Of a stretch of 64,000 nucleotides of DNA, positions 24,101 to 35,511 are shown piece after piece; position 1 is the first letter of the stretch, and the number at the start of each line of letters is the position of its first letter. Position numbers and translations under genes: made by a program. The notes beneath the pieces are model-generated. The model saw only the letters and a list, made by a program, of their open reading frames with translations. It made no database searches and was not told where the DNA came from. The DNA comes from Phytophthora quininea (Eukaryota; Oomycota; Peronosporomycetes; Peronosporales; Peronosporaceae). The DNA is taken from the NCBI GenBank assembly GCA_011947345.1, contig JAAVTG010000162.1, positions 62,001 through 126,000 of the forward strand, read 5' to 3'.

Positions 24101-26712
24101 GAACGGTATCTGGCCTCGATAATCACTGCCCGCTCACTGTCAACGACGTGAGTATCCACAAGTACCGCGAATGCTACTCGTATGCAGCCCGAATTTAAGA
24201 AGTTGACGCCTGACACATACAGCTGCGTGCCTCCAGCGATACAAACGAATTTTGGTTCAACATCAGTCACAATGGGGGTTAACGTCGCAAAGCAGGTTGA
24301 TGGAGCCATCGACCAAAAATCTTGACCATTCAATGCGAGTTCAATCGACAATTCTGTGGGAACCAACGAAGTTGGAGCTCCGGGCTGACGAAACGCACGA
24401 AGCAATCTCTCTTTCTTGGACTTGAAAGTCCGAACGCCATCTCGATTTTGAGGCTGTTTACCTGTTTGCGGGTGCGTCGAAATCGCCGAGATTATCGACG
24501 AACGCAGTGCATTCTTGAGTTTCTTCGCTTGAATCGCAGGCGGAACAAATGCTATAGCGAGTTCCAGTTCGCCCATACTCGGCACTGCGACTGCTACTAA
24601 TGTCGTCTTCTTCGATTTGGATCTTTGTTGGGGATCCGTCACAGACTCTTCTGTTTCTTTGCGAGCATATTTACCGCGAATACGACGCAAGGGGATCCAA
24701 GCACGGAAGCAAAATGGCTCTGTAAGTTTCTCTTTGGTTGGGAATGTGAGCTCAACATGCCCAAGACTTTCGCTTTGATCCGCTGTGAGTTGGCTCTCTA
24801 GCGTCACACGGATCAATGGTAATGTTGTTCCTTCATCAGTAGCTGACCATTCAAAGTCAAAGAGTTCGTTCCACACGGGCGAATACGCTCCATCTTTTCG
24901 CGTGCTTCTCATATGTTTCTTGCCCACATAAATTACTCCAAATGGATTGCAAGCATTCTTCTTGGACGCTCGCAGGTCCCGCGCACCAAGCAGCGCTACA
25001 AAATACCGGAAGTTCGCGTCCAAAGCTTAGCTGGGCCAATGTTTGGGCGCTTTGCATTTAACCACTGCATGGGATTCCCACCAACACGGGGTTTTGAAAA
25101 AGGCGGCAGCCCTAAGAGAGTTGAAGCCGGCAGCTCTAGCGCAACGGCATTTGCCACGCTGAAGCGAGGTACGATACACTCGAAGCGAGTCTCGGACACG
25201 AGCTGGGCATCCGACACCTGCATTTGTTCTCGTCGCTTGAAGCGAAACTTGGGTGTAAGTTTCATATCCTCCACAGCTTTTTCGTCGATCCCTTGGACAA
25301 CGACTTCGGTAGTCGACAGCCCCGATACGAGCCCTGAAAGCGGCGCAATCGACTTAATTGTCGGCGTCTTGTACATGACAAATGAAACCTCATCCTGTCC
25401 AAATTGAGGGATCAATTCAGCAACTCCACTAATCAGTGCAAGCTCGATATTGACTGCGACGCTGTGGAGGCCGAACTTGCTTTGAGGGGAGTAAAAGTAG
25501 ACGGCATCTTCCTGCGGGTAGCACTCGCCTGGGACCGTAACGTGCTCGAGTTCACGAGTGCCTTGCCTCCATGTAACTTGAACGAGCGGTGTTAAACCGG
25601 TACGTGAAGATACGCAGGCGTCAATGTTTGTTCCGTAGAGAGTTGTGTATGTGTTGCCCGAAATCGGACCACCCGTTGGAGCGATAGAACTAATACTGAA
25701 CAGCAGAACACTTGACGCGCGAGAAACCTCGGCGAATAAGTGTCCATCACACGACACGGAGTAATAAACGCTGTAGCTTCTCAGATATTGCGGCAACATG
25801 AACTTGATAGTGGTGGAGGAAACAACAGTGCCATCCACATCTCGCCTGAAGTACGACTTGAATCCGTCGCTGCTGCTGTTCGTGCGCTGTAAACACCTGA
25901 TGCGGTTCAATACTGCTAGAATTTGCTGCTCTTCCACGGAGCTCGTAAAATGATTTTTCGTGAAAGCAAATAACCGCACAATTGCTCTTCCACCTCTACC
26001 AAACCCAGTACCAGTGACGGTCACTTCGCCACCCGCTGACCGAGGCAGTACACTCGGAGTTGTATTTGCCACCGTTGGAGGTTCCGAGTGGGGGCGGCAT
26101 CTGAAGACACTTGATCGTTCAAAGTCGGCGGAGGTATTTCATAGATTCCGAAGTCCGTGTTTAACGTCACCGGCGACAACCGAAGAAGTAATTCTACCTC
26201 AGTTGAGGGACTGGAGACGCCGAGAGCCGTCTCATTTCCGTCAAATACTCCTTGTTTGAAATGCTCCTCCAGTCGCGCACAATGTCGGCGCACATCCGTT
26301 GAGCCTTCACGCAAGGAATCGATGGGCACCCATTGTTGCGCAAGCTCTAGTGAGTTTGAAATGGAGGGGTCTGACAGCTCAGCGACAACGACCAACGGCA
26401 CAGCTCTGTCGGGGGCAACTGGAAGCTGGAACTCCTCTTCCCAACTCAAAACAGAATCAGAAGAGAGCGCTGCCAACACACTCACCTCTCGGCACGAAGC
26501 AAACACTCGCTGGTCGCCGCATTCAATGCGAAGTGTAAAAGTAAAAGTCGACCATAAAGATGCCGCTGAGACGAGTGACCCCCGTTTGTTGTAGCACTAC
26601 CCGATGATGAAGAAGAAGTGACCCCGCCTGTTGATTGAGATCCGATGCCGAGCGGCTGCAGCAACACACGCAAGTTCTTCACAGCGGCGATTCGGACGCA
26701 CAACATGTGCAT
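21199..26712 (-). CDS. Giant multidomain protein with C2 and IPT/TIG domains
   Basis: One large gene on the minus strand, assembled from overlapping frames. The N-terminus (26712) looks like a first C2 domain (MHMLCVRIAAVKNLRVLLQP; LSWEEEFQLPVAPD). Several IPT/TIG-like beta domains follow (SVLPRSAGGEVTVTGTGFG; ISSIAPTGGPISGNTYTTLY; IKSIAPLSGLVSGLSTTEVV), then a second C2 domain (LDANFRYFVALLGARDLRAS; SPVWNELFDFEWS), more IPT domains with the recurring VALNGVEF/INGVEF signature, an EF-hand-like segment (RDLEFVWHAADHRADGTMS) and a Ser/Pro-rich tail ending AEVQRFLKQ. Introns lie near 22.8-23.0, 23.5 and 23.8 kb. At least four frame joins need one extra base. The C2 domains suggest calcium/lipid binding; no named family is claimed. 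Confidence 0.6.
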
Positions 26713-26782
26713 TCGTAGTTAAATATAATATGGCTTTTAAAACCTGGATATCTTTTCACGTCCTTTCGCGTTTTTATTAGGA
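26713..26782. promoter_or_regulatory. Compact shared promoter gap (70 bp)
   Basis: Only 70 bases separate the start codons of the divergent C2/IPT gene (minus) and RCC1-BTB gene (plus). Both core promoters and 5' leaders must fit here or overlap coding sequence. No clear initiator was identified by eye. Confidence 0.35.
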
Positions 26783-29550
26783 ATGGAGAACGACGATGGA
26801 TCCATGACTGCGGCTGCACAGCATGGCGCCTCGAAAATGCTGGAGATGATGATCCAGTCAACTAACCAGCTGGATGAAATCCTCCAGGAAATGTGCGCGA
26901 AGGATGGCACCGAGGCGCAAGACTGCAGCGGTAGCTTTGAGGACAGCATTGATGGCACGAGAGACGTATCACCAGAAACCTATCGCCAGGTGTGCCCATG
27001 AATTCTTTATTCCTTTAATATTTCAACTAAACCTCTTTGTAAGTTTGTTGAGGAATCACCAACTCCAGTGAAGAAAAACAGTAGTGGTCCAGCCAAACAG
27101 AGTGTTTTACAAAAGATGCAGCTCTCTGAACTACTGACTGCGTCGGTGTATGGAGAACACGATAACGTTCCGAGCTCAGACGGTGTCGAGGGCCCACAAG
27201 CAGTAACTACTCCAAGTAAAGTGTCAACCTTCCGGAAGCTGCACATCGAAACGGTACGTTAAAGTGAAGATGTCAATTCTTATGGCTCGTGCTTAGCTGA
27301 CATCTCTTGGTTAGCCTCTTCCAAGGAATCGGATCGTTCATGCGGCTTGCAGCCGCTATCACACCCTGTTTCTAAGCGAGATGGGGCTGGTTTTCGCTTA
27401 TGGCCACGTCATGGACGGTGCTTTGGGACTTGGACCTGAGTGTCAAGGTTACGTCGCGAAGCCTACCATGGTGGACTTCTTTTGGAAAATTTAATTGCGG
27501 TGAAACAAGTGGCGTGTGGCGGTGATCACCTGGTCGGTGCGCATTCCGCCGCCGTGAGCCAAGATGGGAACTTGTTTACGTGGGGCGCCGGTGTTGCGCT
27601 GGGGAATGGGACTCTACGAAGCGAGCCTGTCCTCAGCGCATCGACATTGACACAAATGCTGCGAGGGCGACGGTAGCGGCAATTTCTTGTGGCAGTGGCT
27701 TCTGTGTGGCTCTAACAACATGCGGCCAAGCATTCAGTTGGGGAAGTGGAGTGACGGACGTCTGGGACTAGGCCCAACACCGATCATCGCACGAAGCACA
27801 CGGCGTCAAGGTGGTGGCGCTGCTAGAAAGCAGTTCCAGTCTTTTCAACTTGCACCAAGACAAATTCATTGTACGCTCACAGATGGAAAGTTTCGCAATA
27901 GCGAAAGTGGAGACGATGACGTAAAGTTCCTGAAAATATCTTGTGGAGACGCACACTGCGTTGCTCTAACTGGTGCGGATGATTTAATCACTTGGGGGCG
28001 AGGAAGCAGTGGTCAACTTGGACTCGGCGACGTTAGTGATTCGGTTAGTCCGACAATGGTATTTCAACGCTCCGGTAACTGCGGTGGAAGGCCATCCTTG
28101 CGGTGGAAAGATGCAGCCGCAGGAGAAAATTGGAGTATGGCACTCTCAAGTGATGGGAATGTGTGGTCATGGGGGCGTGCGGTGGTGCAGTTCTGGGCCA
28201 TGGGCTCTACGGCAACAGGAATTATTCGTTAATCGCCGAAACGATTTTGCAGCACCACCGTAGATTGCTTGCAATGCGCAAGAAATCTTCCCCGACATCC
28301 TCGCCTTCGTTGCCACGCTTGAAATGGATGGAGCCTCGCCCAATTCCGTGCTTTTCCACATCCGATATCCGCATCTGTTCCCTTAGCGCAGGAGTTCAAC
28401 ACGCCGCCGCAGTTTCTGAGAATGGAGACCTGTACATGTGGGGTGAGGATTATGGTGAATACGACGCCAATGGTGCAGTCTTCAGCAGTCTGCCGAGCCT
28501 GATTAATTCGGGCGGATCCTCCCTAAAACAAACAGACGATGCGGACGGCAGTTCCGACATCGGGGCACATATAGTGAGTCACATAATTTGCGGTGGTCGC
28601 CAAGCTGTTGCGTTTAGCTCGGATGACGTTTTGGCCCGGTCGCTGAACAAATTCCAGCACGGATCGGCTGTGAAATTTGTGCTTGGCGATGAACTGTCGA
28701 CTGATACAGTAATTGTCGCTGAAGAACAAAGTATTCGTGTGCACCGTTGTGTGCTGGTCGCGAGAAGCGAATATTTCCGGGCTCTTTTAGCGTTCCAGGA
28801 ATCGCCACTATCAACCAACACAAACCCCAATATCATTAATGTGGAGGAGTCATTCGACGAAACCATGCGAGTTTTACAATTCATATATTACGACCAACTT
28901 GTGCTGCCGGAATTACAGCATGCGAATGAAGGTGATGACGGACGTGGAACCAGCCACCAGATCCTTGATGACCTCGTCGTTGCTGACAAGTACAGATTGG
29001 ATCGCATGAAGCGATTGTGTGAACACGCCATCTCATTGACTGTTGCGAACTGCATCGATGTCCTTGCAGTCGCTGATCTTGTTCATGCCGCTCACTTGAA
29101 GCAGGTTGTTATGAGATTCATCCAGACACATTTAGCAGAGATTACGGCTCGCAAAGATGAATTCCTGCGCTTTCAGACGGAATTTCCTGACCTACTACAC
29201 GAGCTATATTCCAGTCTCCGTGAAGCAAGCCAGGACGAGTTTTTGTTAAGGGTATGAGCACTGTATTGTGTACTTTTACCGGCTTTCTAACTTGTGTCGT
29301 TATGTGGCAGCAATGGCACAAGGCCGTGGAGGCAGGTTTGTCTGCTGAGCGCGAGGAGAAGCAGCTCCAGTTGACCAAAAGGTCAAGAGACGCAACATTC
29401 CCATGGACAGCCTTGAGTTTGTCCCTTGCGTTTGGGGTGATGTACCTGACCTTGATGAACGCACAAGAGCACGAGTTTTCGTTTGTGCCGGCCACGAATA
29501 TAGCCGCCATTTGCGGTATTGGCGGGGTGATTATGATGGGATGGCTGTAA
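26783..29550 (+). CDS. RCC1-repeat and BTB-domain protein with C-terminal membrane segments
   Basis: Exon 1 is 26783-26989 and exon 2 is 27044-27253. RCC1 repeats begin at 27315 (FAYGHVMDGALGLG; CGGDHLVGAHSAAVSQDGNL; ISCGDAHCVALTGADDLITW; LSAGVQHAAAVSENGDLYMW). A BTB domain then runs from about 28.66 kb (VHRCVLVARSEYFRALLA; VLQFIYYDQLV; LDDLVVADKYRLDRMKRLCE) with a BACK-like continuation. The last exon is 29311-29550. It adds two hydrophobic stretches (TALSLSLAFGVMYLTLM; IAAICGIGGVIMMGWL) ending at the stop, which look like a membrane hairpin or tail anchor. RCC1-BTB proteins often act as substrate adaptors of CUL3 ubiquitin ligases; that role is inferred. Three or more single-base frame breaks lie between 27.4 and 28.2 kb. 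Confidence 0.75.
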
Positions 29551-29608
29551 TCACTTCATTGACGACGTTCATGGCGAGGCTAAGAGAAAGAAAAAGTTGT
29601 TCAACAAC

Positions 29609-30805
29609 TCAATTTGTCAGAGATAAGCTTACAATGTCTCGATAGCCCTGGGCAGCTAGGTTGGCAATCATGCGGCGAGTATCCGAGGCGGCAACACCGA
29701 TGTCGTTTGTTATCTCAAGCACACGTTGTGAACCATCACGGAAAGTGGCCAACACTCGACGGCAAGACGAATTGGCGCTCCAACCTTTTCCGCCGCTAAG
29801 ATGCCAGGCATTGCGAATCATAAGCTCGAACTCCTCGTCGTTTGCGAATCCTGCACTGACGTCCTTGTAGTACTCAAGGAATTCGTGCCACGTGATAACA
29901 CCGTCTTTGCGTGAGTCGGACTGCTCGAATATGCTCATGAACTCGAGCATTGCATCGCGAGGTCGCATTCGACCAGCAAGCACTTCAGGATGCTGGGAGG
30001 TGTCGTACAGACGTTGGACTTCCTCAATCGTAGCATTCCCATCTCCTGATGTGTCAAGCAACGAGAAAGCTTTCTTCACCAGCAGAATCCGGCGCTTGGA
30101 CATCGATCCCTGATCCCAAAAGACAGATTAGTCTCGCAACGAATCATTACTCTCAACCCCAAAGACTTACGCGCAGTCCACGCATCAGTTCATCGACAGT
30201 GACTTTGCCACTTTGGTCGCGGTCAAAGAATCGGAAGATGCCATCCAGCTCGCCAGGGTTGGCGTCGCCGATGCCAAGCTGTACAACTCCATCACGAAAT
30301 TCCTGCAACAAACACCAGTCCCTATCAACCACATGAGCAAATAAACAGCCATCTCGTCATCGAATACCTCGATCTCAATGACGCCGTTTCCATTCTGATC
30401 CATACGGCGTAAGATGACGCCCAGAGTGCGAATACCGTTCTTCCCTCCGGCGTCTAAAATGGCTTCACGAACACACTCGAGCAGCGATCGATCTCGTCCG
30501 CCGATCACTCGTCCTGAACAGCCAGTGACTGCGCGGGCAAACTCCGCATAGCTCAGCACCCCATTCAGGTCCTCGTCGTAGCGATCAAACAGCGCTTCCG
30601 TCTCCGTCTGCACGCCGACAAAGTTGAGCGACAGCATGGCGCTAGCGAACTCGTCAAAGTCCAGCACTCCAGAGCCGTCGCGATCGAAGCTGCGGAAGTG
30701 CTTCGAAAGCAGCGCCGCCTGAGCTTGCGCCTCGCGATAGCCCGACCGGACTTCGAACATCTCGCGCAGCTTGGTCTCCATCGCGTCCACAGCTCGGTCA
30801 CTCAT
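29609..30805 (-). CDS. Calcyphosin-like EF-hand protein
   Basis: Exons (minus) are 30805-30347, 30302-30171 and 30109-29609, with introns of 44 and 61 bp. There are up to eight EF-hand units in two halves. Clear loops are DRDGSGVLDFDEF, DEDLNGVLSYAEF, DQNGNGVIEIEVF, DRDQSGKVTVDEL, DTSGDGNATIEEV and a weaker DSRKDGVITWHEF. The frame is continuous through all three exons, with no correction needed. The start at 30805 gives MSDRAVDAMETKLREMF; the longer frame begins at a non-ATG codon. Calcyphosin-like proteins are calcium sensors common in ciliated eukaryotes. The C-terminal ~50 residues after the last EF-hand are unassigned. Tail-to-tail with the RCC1-BTB gene (58 bp). Confidence 0.8.
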
Positions 30806-30931
30806 TGTATCAGGCAGCACGTTCTGCAGTAGTTTTGCACTTCGAAAGGTGGGCGTTACACGAGGCCAAACGATTGCAACTCCCGATTTTTCTTGATCTG
30901 ATCTCTGTTTATCTGGTCTAGAGCTCTATCT

Positions 30932-31296
30932 TCACTTGGTCTTGTCCTCCAGCATCCTCTTGAGCTGTTGGTTTTGCTGTTCCACGTACTTGGCGGAACT
31001 GCCGCCAGCTCGGCGAATTTGCGTCTCCTGTCACACGTCACACATTTTTCAGGACGAAGTCGACGTCACTTATACGCTTCAGGTCTAAAACAAGAATTTA
31101 ATCAAACCTCTTTCTGGAAATTAGCGTCGGCGCGACGCTCTGCCCATTTCATAATGTAGTAGCCGCCAACTACCGGCGTGGTAAAGTAGACCACCCCCAT
31201 CATGCGCTGGCCGTTCTTGGACAGCGGGATGCGCGTGCTGTGGATCTTCTTCTTGAGCGCCTCGTGGCGGGCGCCAAGACGGCGTAGGAACTCCAT
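30932..31296 (-). CDS. Small single-pass membrane protein, unassigned
   Basis: Two exons, 31296-31108 and 31027-30932, with an 80-bp intron; about 94 residues. A basic N-terminus (MEFLRRLGARHEALKKKI) is followed by one hydrophobic span (MMGVVYFTTPVVGGYYIMKW) and a charged C-terminal helix ending MLEDKTK. The layout, a short basic amphipathic N-terminus plus one membrane span, would suit a mitochondrial inner-membrane small subunit, but I do not recognise the family. The splice junction is inferred from GT-AG ends and a maintained frame. Head-to-head with the ankyrin gene at 31398. Confidence 0.6.
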
Positions 31297-31397
31297 TCTA
31301 GCGGTTGCTAAAACTGGAAATGAACAAATTTGATGTGCAATTAAATGATAGCGTCAATTTTTTTTCGAAAGGGCGTCGGGCTATGCTGCTGTGAACT

Positions 31398-33681
31398 ATG
31401 GAGAGCAACTACGACGAGAACGGCGGTCTGTTGATTACTGTTGCTGCTTACAAAGGAAGGACCTCTCAACTTCCACTATGCTGCTGTAAAACTAGAATAT
31501 TTTTACCCCGAAGGATACGACGCCGGCAGCTACGCAGACGACTACCAGCAGCAGCAAGGATACGGTGGATACGACGATGTCTACACTCAGCAAGAAGCCC
31601 AGGAGACGGAAGTTGATCCAGGATATGATGGCTACTATGAATATCACGACGAGTACGAAGCTGTCGACGGTGTGGAAGAGTCTGGTGGCGTCGAAGGGGA
31701 CTACGGATACTACGCTGATGGAGCACAAAGCGCTGAGACGTATGCAGAGACGCCCAAGCATGGAGTTATAGTCCAGAGACGGAAGGAGATCACTCGGCCT
31801 ACTTCGATCAAGTTGCAGCCGAACAAACTGCCGGCTACTATTACGATGAGGAAGGAAACCTGATTGACGGAGATGGCGGGGCAGAGTCGCCTATGAGCGT
31901 GTTTAACCAGGAGGCGTACTGGCAAACCGGGCCACAAGACTACGCTCTGTCCTACGACACTGATGCTACAACGATAGCAGACTACGTCGAGAGCAGTCCT
32001 GGAGATACCAACACTGAAGGCCTCACGGATACGTCTATTGAGGCCGCGACTGGAGAGATCGAGGGCGTTAAAATCCCGAAGAAGGCCAAAAAGCAGGACC
32101 AAGCCGACAGAGCTGCGTCTCCGTCGAGGAGGAGGGTGAGTTTTGGCGATGGAGTTACTTTTGCCGTGGCTTGACTGTAAGACTGTTTCTGCCGGTTGTA
32201 GAAAACGAGAAAAGAGCGCATAGAGAAACGACAGGAACTGTTGGAAAAAGAGGAGGAGGAGAAACTCAAGGCGCAGGAGAGTGCTGAATCTACTGAAACT
32301 CCAAAAACTTCCGCTGGTGAGACCAAAACGACGGCAAAACCCAAGAAGATTTTGTCCAGGAAACTCACCTTTGTGGACCGCGAGAAGGCGAAATTTCAGT
32401 TGAAGCTACGCATCGCTCGAGCCATTAAGAAGAAGCGGATGCCCGTCCAGATTCGCATTCTGACATCGGTGCGTATCGCATTGGCAAACTCGACATTCAC
32501 GTTGACAGAACTAAAATCGATCGTTGCAGACGCGAAAGTATCTCTCTCCTTTGGAAAAGTACTTTGGTAGTACCAGCGTCGAGAGCGTTCTGTCCGACAT
32601 CTTCTGGGCTTCCATTAAAGGAGACCTTGGGCGTGTGCGGCATCTCGTCGAAGTTGAAGGCGAGAGCGCCACGGACGGCAATTTGGATCCGTGGGGGTAA
32701 GAAACACGAGCCTCTGTCGGAAGTTCTCACATGATCCCTAATTCTCTTTGTGTCGTCCCAATGAAGCTCCACCAGACCCCTCTGCATTGGTAAGGCCACC
32801 AGCTTACACAGTCGCAGCTGTGATAAATTGTTGTGTGAATGTTTCGTTTGTAGGGCTGCCAAGGGTGGGTCTGTTGCTGTTGTCAACTATTTGCTCTCGA
32901 AAGGTGCCAGTCCGAGAGCCCTAGATGAGAACGGCAGTTTGCCTTTGTACGACATCATGCACCATGTTTTGTATAGGTAAAAAGAAATTAGCTGTTTCTT
33001 ATTATCGCAGACATCTCTCTTGCTGGGCTGGTCATGCCGATGCAAGTATTGTACTTTACGAAGCTCGGACGTGAAGGATTTGTACGTCCAAGACTACGAC
33101 GTATGACACCGCATTGGCATTCAAATACGATGGTAAGACTTACAATGACACTCTTTCTGTGCTGCTGAGCAGGCTGCAATGTGCCCATTAGACTGGGCAA
33201 ACGTCCGCGGACACACACCACTGCTCAGAGCAATCGAAAAGGTCAGTTTGGAGCATATCTCCATCTTGTCGGCGTGTTGACAGTGGGAACGATCATTGTT
33301 CAGTACCAAGACTCGCTGTGGCTGCCGAAATTCGTGGACGACCTCATCCGAGGCATCGTGCGCTACAAGATAAAAATCTTCAAAGACCCGCCAAAGAAGC
33401 CTGGCAAAGCAGCAACGCAGACTAGCAATAACGCAGCAGCTCCAGAACAATCGACAACCCCAGAGTCCGGTAAAGATGCAGACAAAGGGTCTGAGAAATC
33501 ACCGGATGCCGGCGAACAACCACCATCAGCTAAAAAGTCTCTATTGAAGCGCATCACAACTGAAAAGTTGAATCGGAAAACGGCTCTAGAAGACAAGGCT
33601 CCGTCTTCAAAGTCACTCCCTAACAAGGAGGGACGCAAACAACCTTTGAGAACGACTAGTTTCTTCGTAGTCATGCACTAA
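31398..33681 (+). CDS. Ankyrin-repeat protein with acidic Tyr/Gln-rich N-terminus
   Basis: Starts MESNYDENGG. A very acidic, Tyr/Gln/Gly-rich segment follows (for example GYDAGSYADDYQQQQGYGGY) and then a Lys/Glu-rich coiled-coil part. From about 32.6 kb ankyrin units are spread over small exons (SIKGDLGRVRHLVE; QTPLHW and then AAKGGSVAVVNYLLSKGASP; LDWANVRGHTPLLRAIEK). The last exon is about 33304-33681 and codes a basic, low-complexity tail ending RTTSFFVVMH. One-base breaks lie near 31.43 and 31.75 kb. Ankyrin repeats imply protein binding; partner unknown. Ends 57 bp from the SDR gene stop. Confidence 0.6.
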
Positions 33682-33738
33682 CATTTGTTTGGTTCTGTCC
33701 GCTTTGAGGGAACGGCTGCCTTTCAAAACGATCACCGC

Positions 33739-34530
33739 TTAGATTGGCGATTTGGTGGCCAACTTGGTGTTGCTGGGGAAGTCAAAGTACGCGTATCCCG
33801 ACGGGAGCACGTGGAGGACTTGGCCGGCGTTGTTTTCGTTCTCGACGGTCTCCACAAATGCGTCGTAGAAAGCGTCCACCGACAGCAACCCGCCGAACGG
33901 AGCCACCACAGGGTGGTCGTCCGTCATCCCGGTGCTGCGAGCGAGCGGGGTATCAATGAACCCGGGCGCCATGCACACGACACGCACATTGTGCTCCTCC
34001 TTCATCGACGCCAAGGCACGCGTGAACCCCACGACACCGTGCTTGGCGGCCGTGTAGTCTGCGGCGATGCGGGTGCCACCCAACCCGAACACGCTGGCGG
34101 TGTTGACGACCACACCTCCGTCAGGAAGCGTCTTCATCCGCTCGATGCCCACTTGAGTGCCGCGCATGACGCCCATGAGGTTCACCTCAATCACCTTCTG
34201 CCAATACAGAGACGAATCGCCATCGAACAAGTTGCTGTCGGTGCCGATGCCGGCGTTGTTGATCAGCAGGTTGGCCTCGCGGTCGAAGAACTTGGGCACG
34301 GCATCAAAGGTGGCGTCGAAGCTGTCGGGCTTGGTCACGTTCTGCACCACGGCGCCCACGCGGTTCTTCCCGAAGGTGGACTTGAGCTCGTCCGTCGTCG
34401 TCTCCAGCAGCTTCTCGTTGAGGTCGGTGAGCACTACGGAGCCACCGCCACGCAGCACGAACTCGGCGAATCCGCGACCGACGCCGGAGGCGGCACCGGT
34501 CACGACGCCAACAGCCTTCTGGAGATGCAT
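33739..34530 (-). CDS. Short-chain dehydrogenase/reductase, 15-PGDH-like
   Basis: Classical SDR of 263 residues in one clean exon. The N-terminal Rossmann motif is TGAASGVGRGF. An Asp at the end of strand 2 (VVLTDLN) favours NAD(H). NNAG is present (LLINNAGIG). The catalytic Ser (NTASVFG) and YxxxK (DYTAAKHG) are both intact, and APGFIDTPLA follows. The best resemblance is to 15-hydroxyprostaglandin dehydrogenase-type oxidoreductases; substrate unknown. The open frame continues 134 codons upstream to 34932, but ATG 34530 puts MHLQKAVGVVTG at the normal SDR start, so I treat the rest as leader. Confidence 0.85.
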   Translation of the reverse strand: MHLQKAVGVVTGAASGVGRGFAEFVLRGGGSVVLTDLNEKLLETTTDELKSTFGKNRVGAVVQNVTKPDSFDATFDAVPKFFDREANLLINNAGIGTDSNLFDGDSSLYWQKVIEVNLMGVMRGTQVGIERMKTLPDGGVVVNTASVFGLGGTRIAADYTAAKHGVVGFTRALASMKEEHNVRVVCMAPGFIDTPLARSTGMTDDHPVVAPFGGLLSVDAFYDAFVETVENENNAGQVLHVLPSGYAYFDFPSNTKLATKSPI

Positions 34531-35180
34531 TTGCGGCGGCGGGGGTCTGGATAGCAGAGGAAGTTGGGGAATGAGCACATCTCGCGATTTGAAAGCGAGC
34601 TGCTGTGGTTGAAGGCAAAGGCAGCCCACCGAAAGCGGCAGATGATGCGTGGACAAACGGGATGAAGCTGCAAGACGTTTGGCCGGTCGACGTAAAGCTG
34701 AGGATGTCGTGACGGATTCAGGCGCGCGCGATTGGCGAGTGTCGTGATCATGGCCTCGCTCAAGTTGAAGTGCTGCTTGGTGGCCTTGATTCAGCTCGAA
34801 CGTGGTAGTTTGAAGCGGGAAGTTGGTCCCGCTGAGTGGAGTTCCTGGTGTATGTGCTGTCGATACTGATAGAGCCTGGAGAAGAACGATCTTGTCGGCG
34901 ACATCGACGATTGAAAAGATAATGTATCGCACCGTTAGTCCCTTGCTCAGGTGAAAACACGCGTGCTAACACGCAACTATCATCAGAACGTGCTGCCACC
35001 TGAACAAGGGCAGCACTATCGACTGTTGCAGCGATGATGGAGACGTAGTCAGCTACAACTGCAGCGAAATTCCATGCACTATGCTTCTCTTCTCCACCCT
35101 AAACCAAGTTTTTTTTGTTGAAAGGGGCGAAGGAGGAACTCTAGCGGTGTTTGTGGAGTAAAGAATGTTCTGGAGGGAAA
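34531..35180. other. Intergenic stretch, start of a gene-poor zone
   Basis: Between the divergent SDR and small secreted-protein genes. It includes an in-frame extension of the SDR reading frame (to 34932) that is Ser/Pro/His-rich and probably untranslated. No RNA gene or repeat is recognised. Confidence 0.4.
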
Positions 35181-35511
35181 ATGTGGAAGGCTGCGTCGAT
35201 AGCTGCTGTCGTTCTCACTTCTCAAGTTTCGGCCTTCTACTCCGTTGAATTTGTCCAAGACGCGCTATCGATGTGGAAGCAACTGGCCGTGATCCTGTTG
35301 GCGCTGCCTCAAGTCGACGGAGGACCTCTGGCGTATGGCATCTGTCAATCCGGCTGCAACTCGGTTGCTGTCGCCTGCTATGCAGCGGCGGGGTTTACCT
35401 TCGAGCGGTGACCGCGGGGGCAGGAGTACCTGCGGTGATCGTGGGCTGCAATGCTGCGCTCGGGGGTGTATGGCCGCCTGCGTTGCGGCAGGGCTGGCTC
35501 CAACTCCGTAG
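35181..35511 (+). CDS. Small cysteine-rich protein of the 'zygote-specific' type
   Basis: About 110 residues once two one-base breaks are allowed. The hydrophobic N-terminus (MWKAASIAAVVLTSQVSAFY) looks like a secretion signal; a second Met precedes another hydrophobic run (MWKQLAVILLALP). The core has GGPLAYGICQSGCNSVAVAC, a Gly/Ala-rich middle (AVTAGAGVPAVIVGCNAALG) and a final CMAAC...APTP. This matches the small Cys-rich proteins of fungi and oomycetes often labelled zygote-specific. The plain frame stops at 35411. A base short near 35391-35394 and another in the G run at 35461-35465 explain the break. Function unknown; secreted or membrane-associated is likely. Confidence 0.65.

Noticed and set aside
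34531..34932. N-terminal extension of the SDR
   Set aside because: Ser/Pro/His-rich, without targeting features I trust; family start is at 34530.
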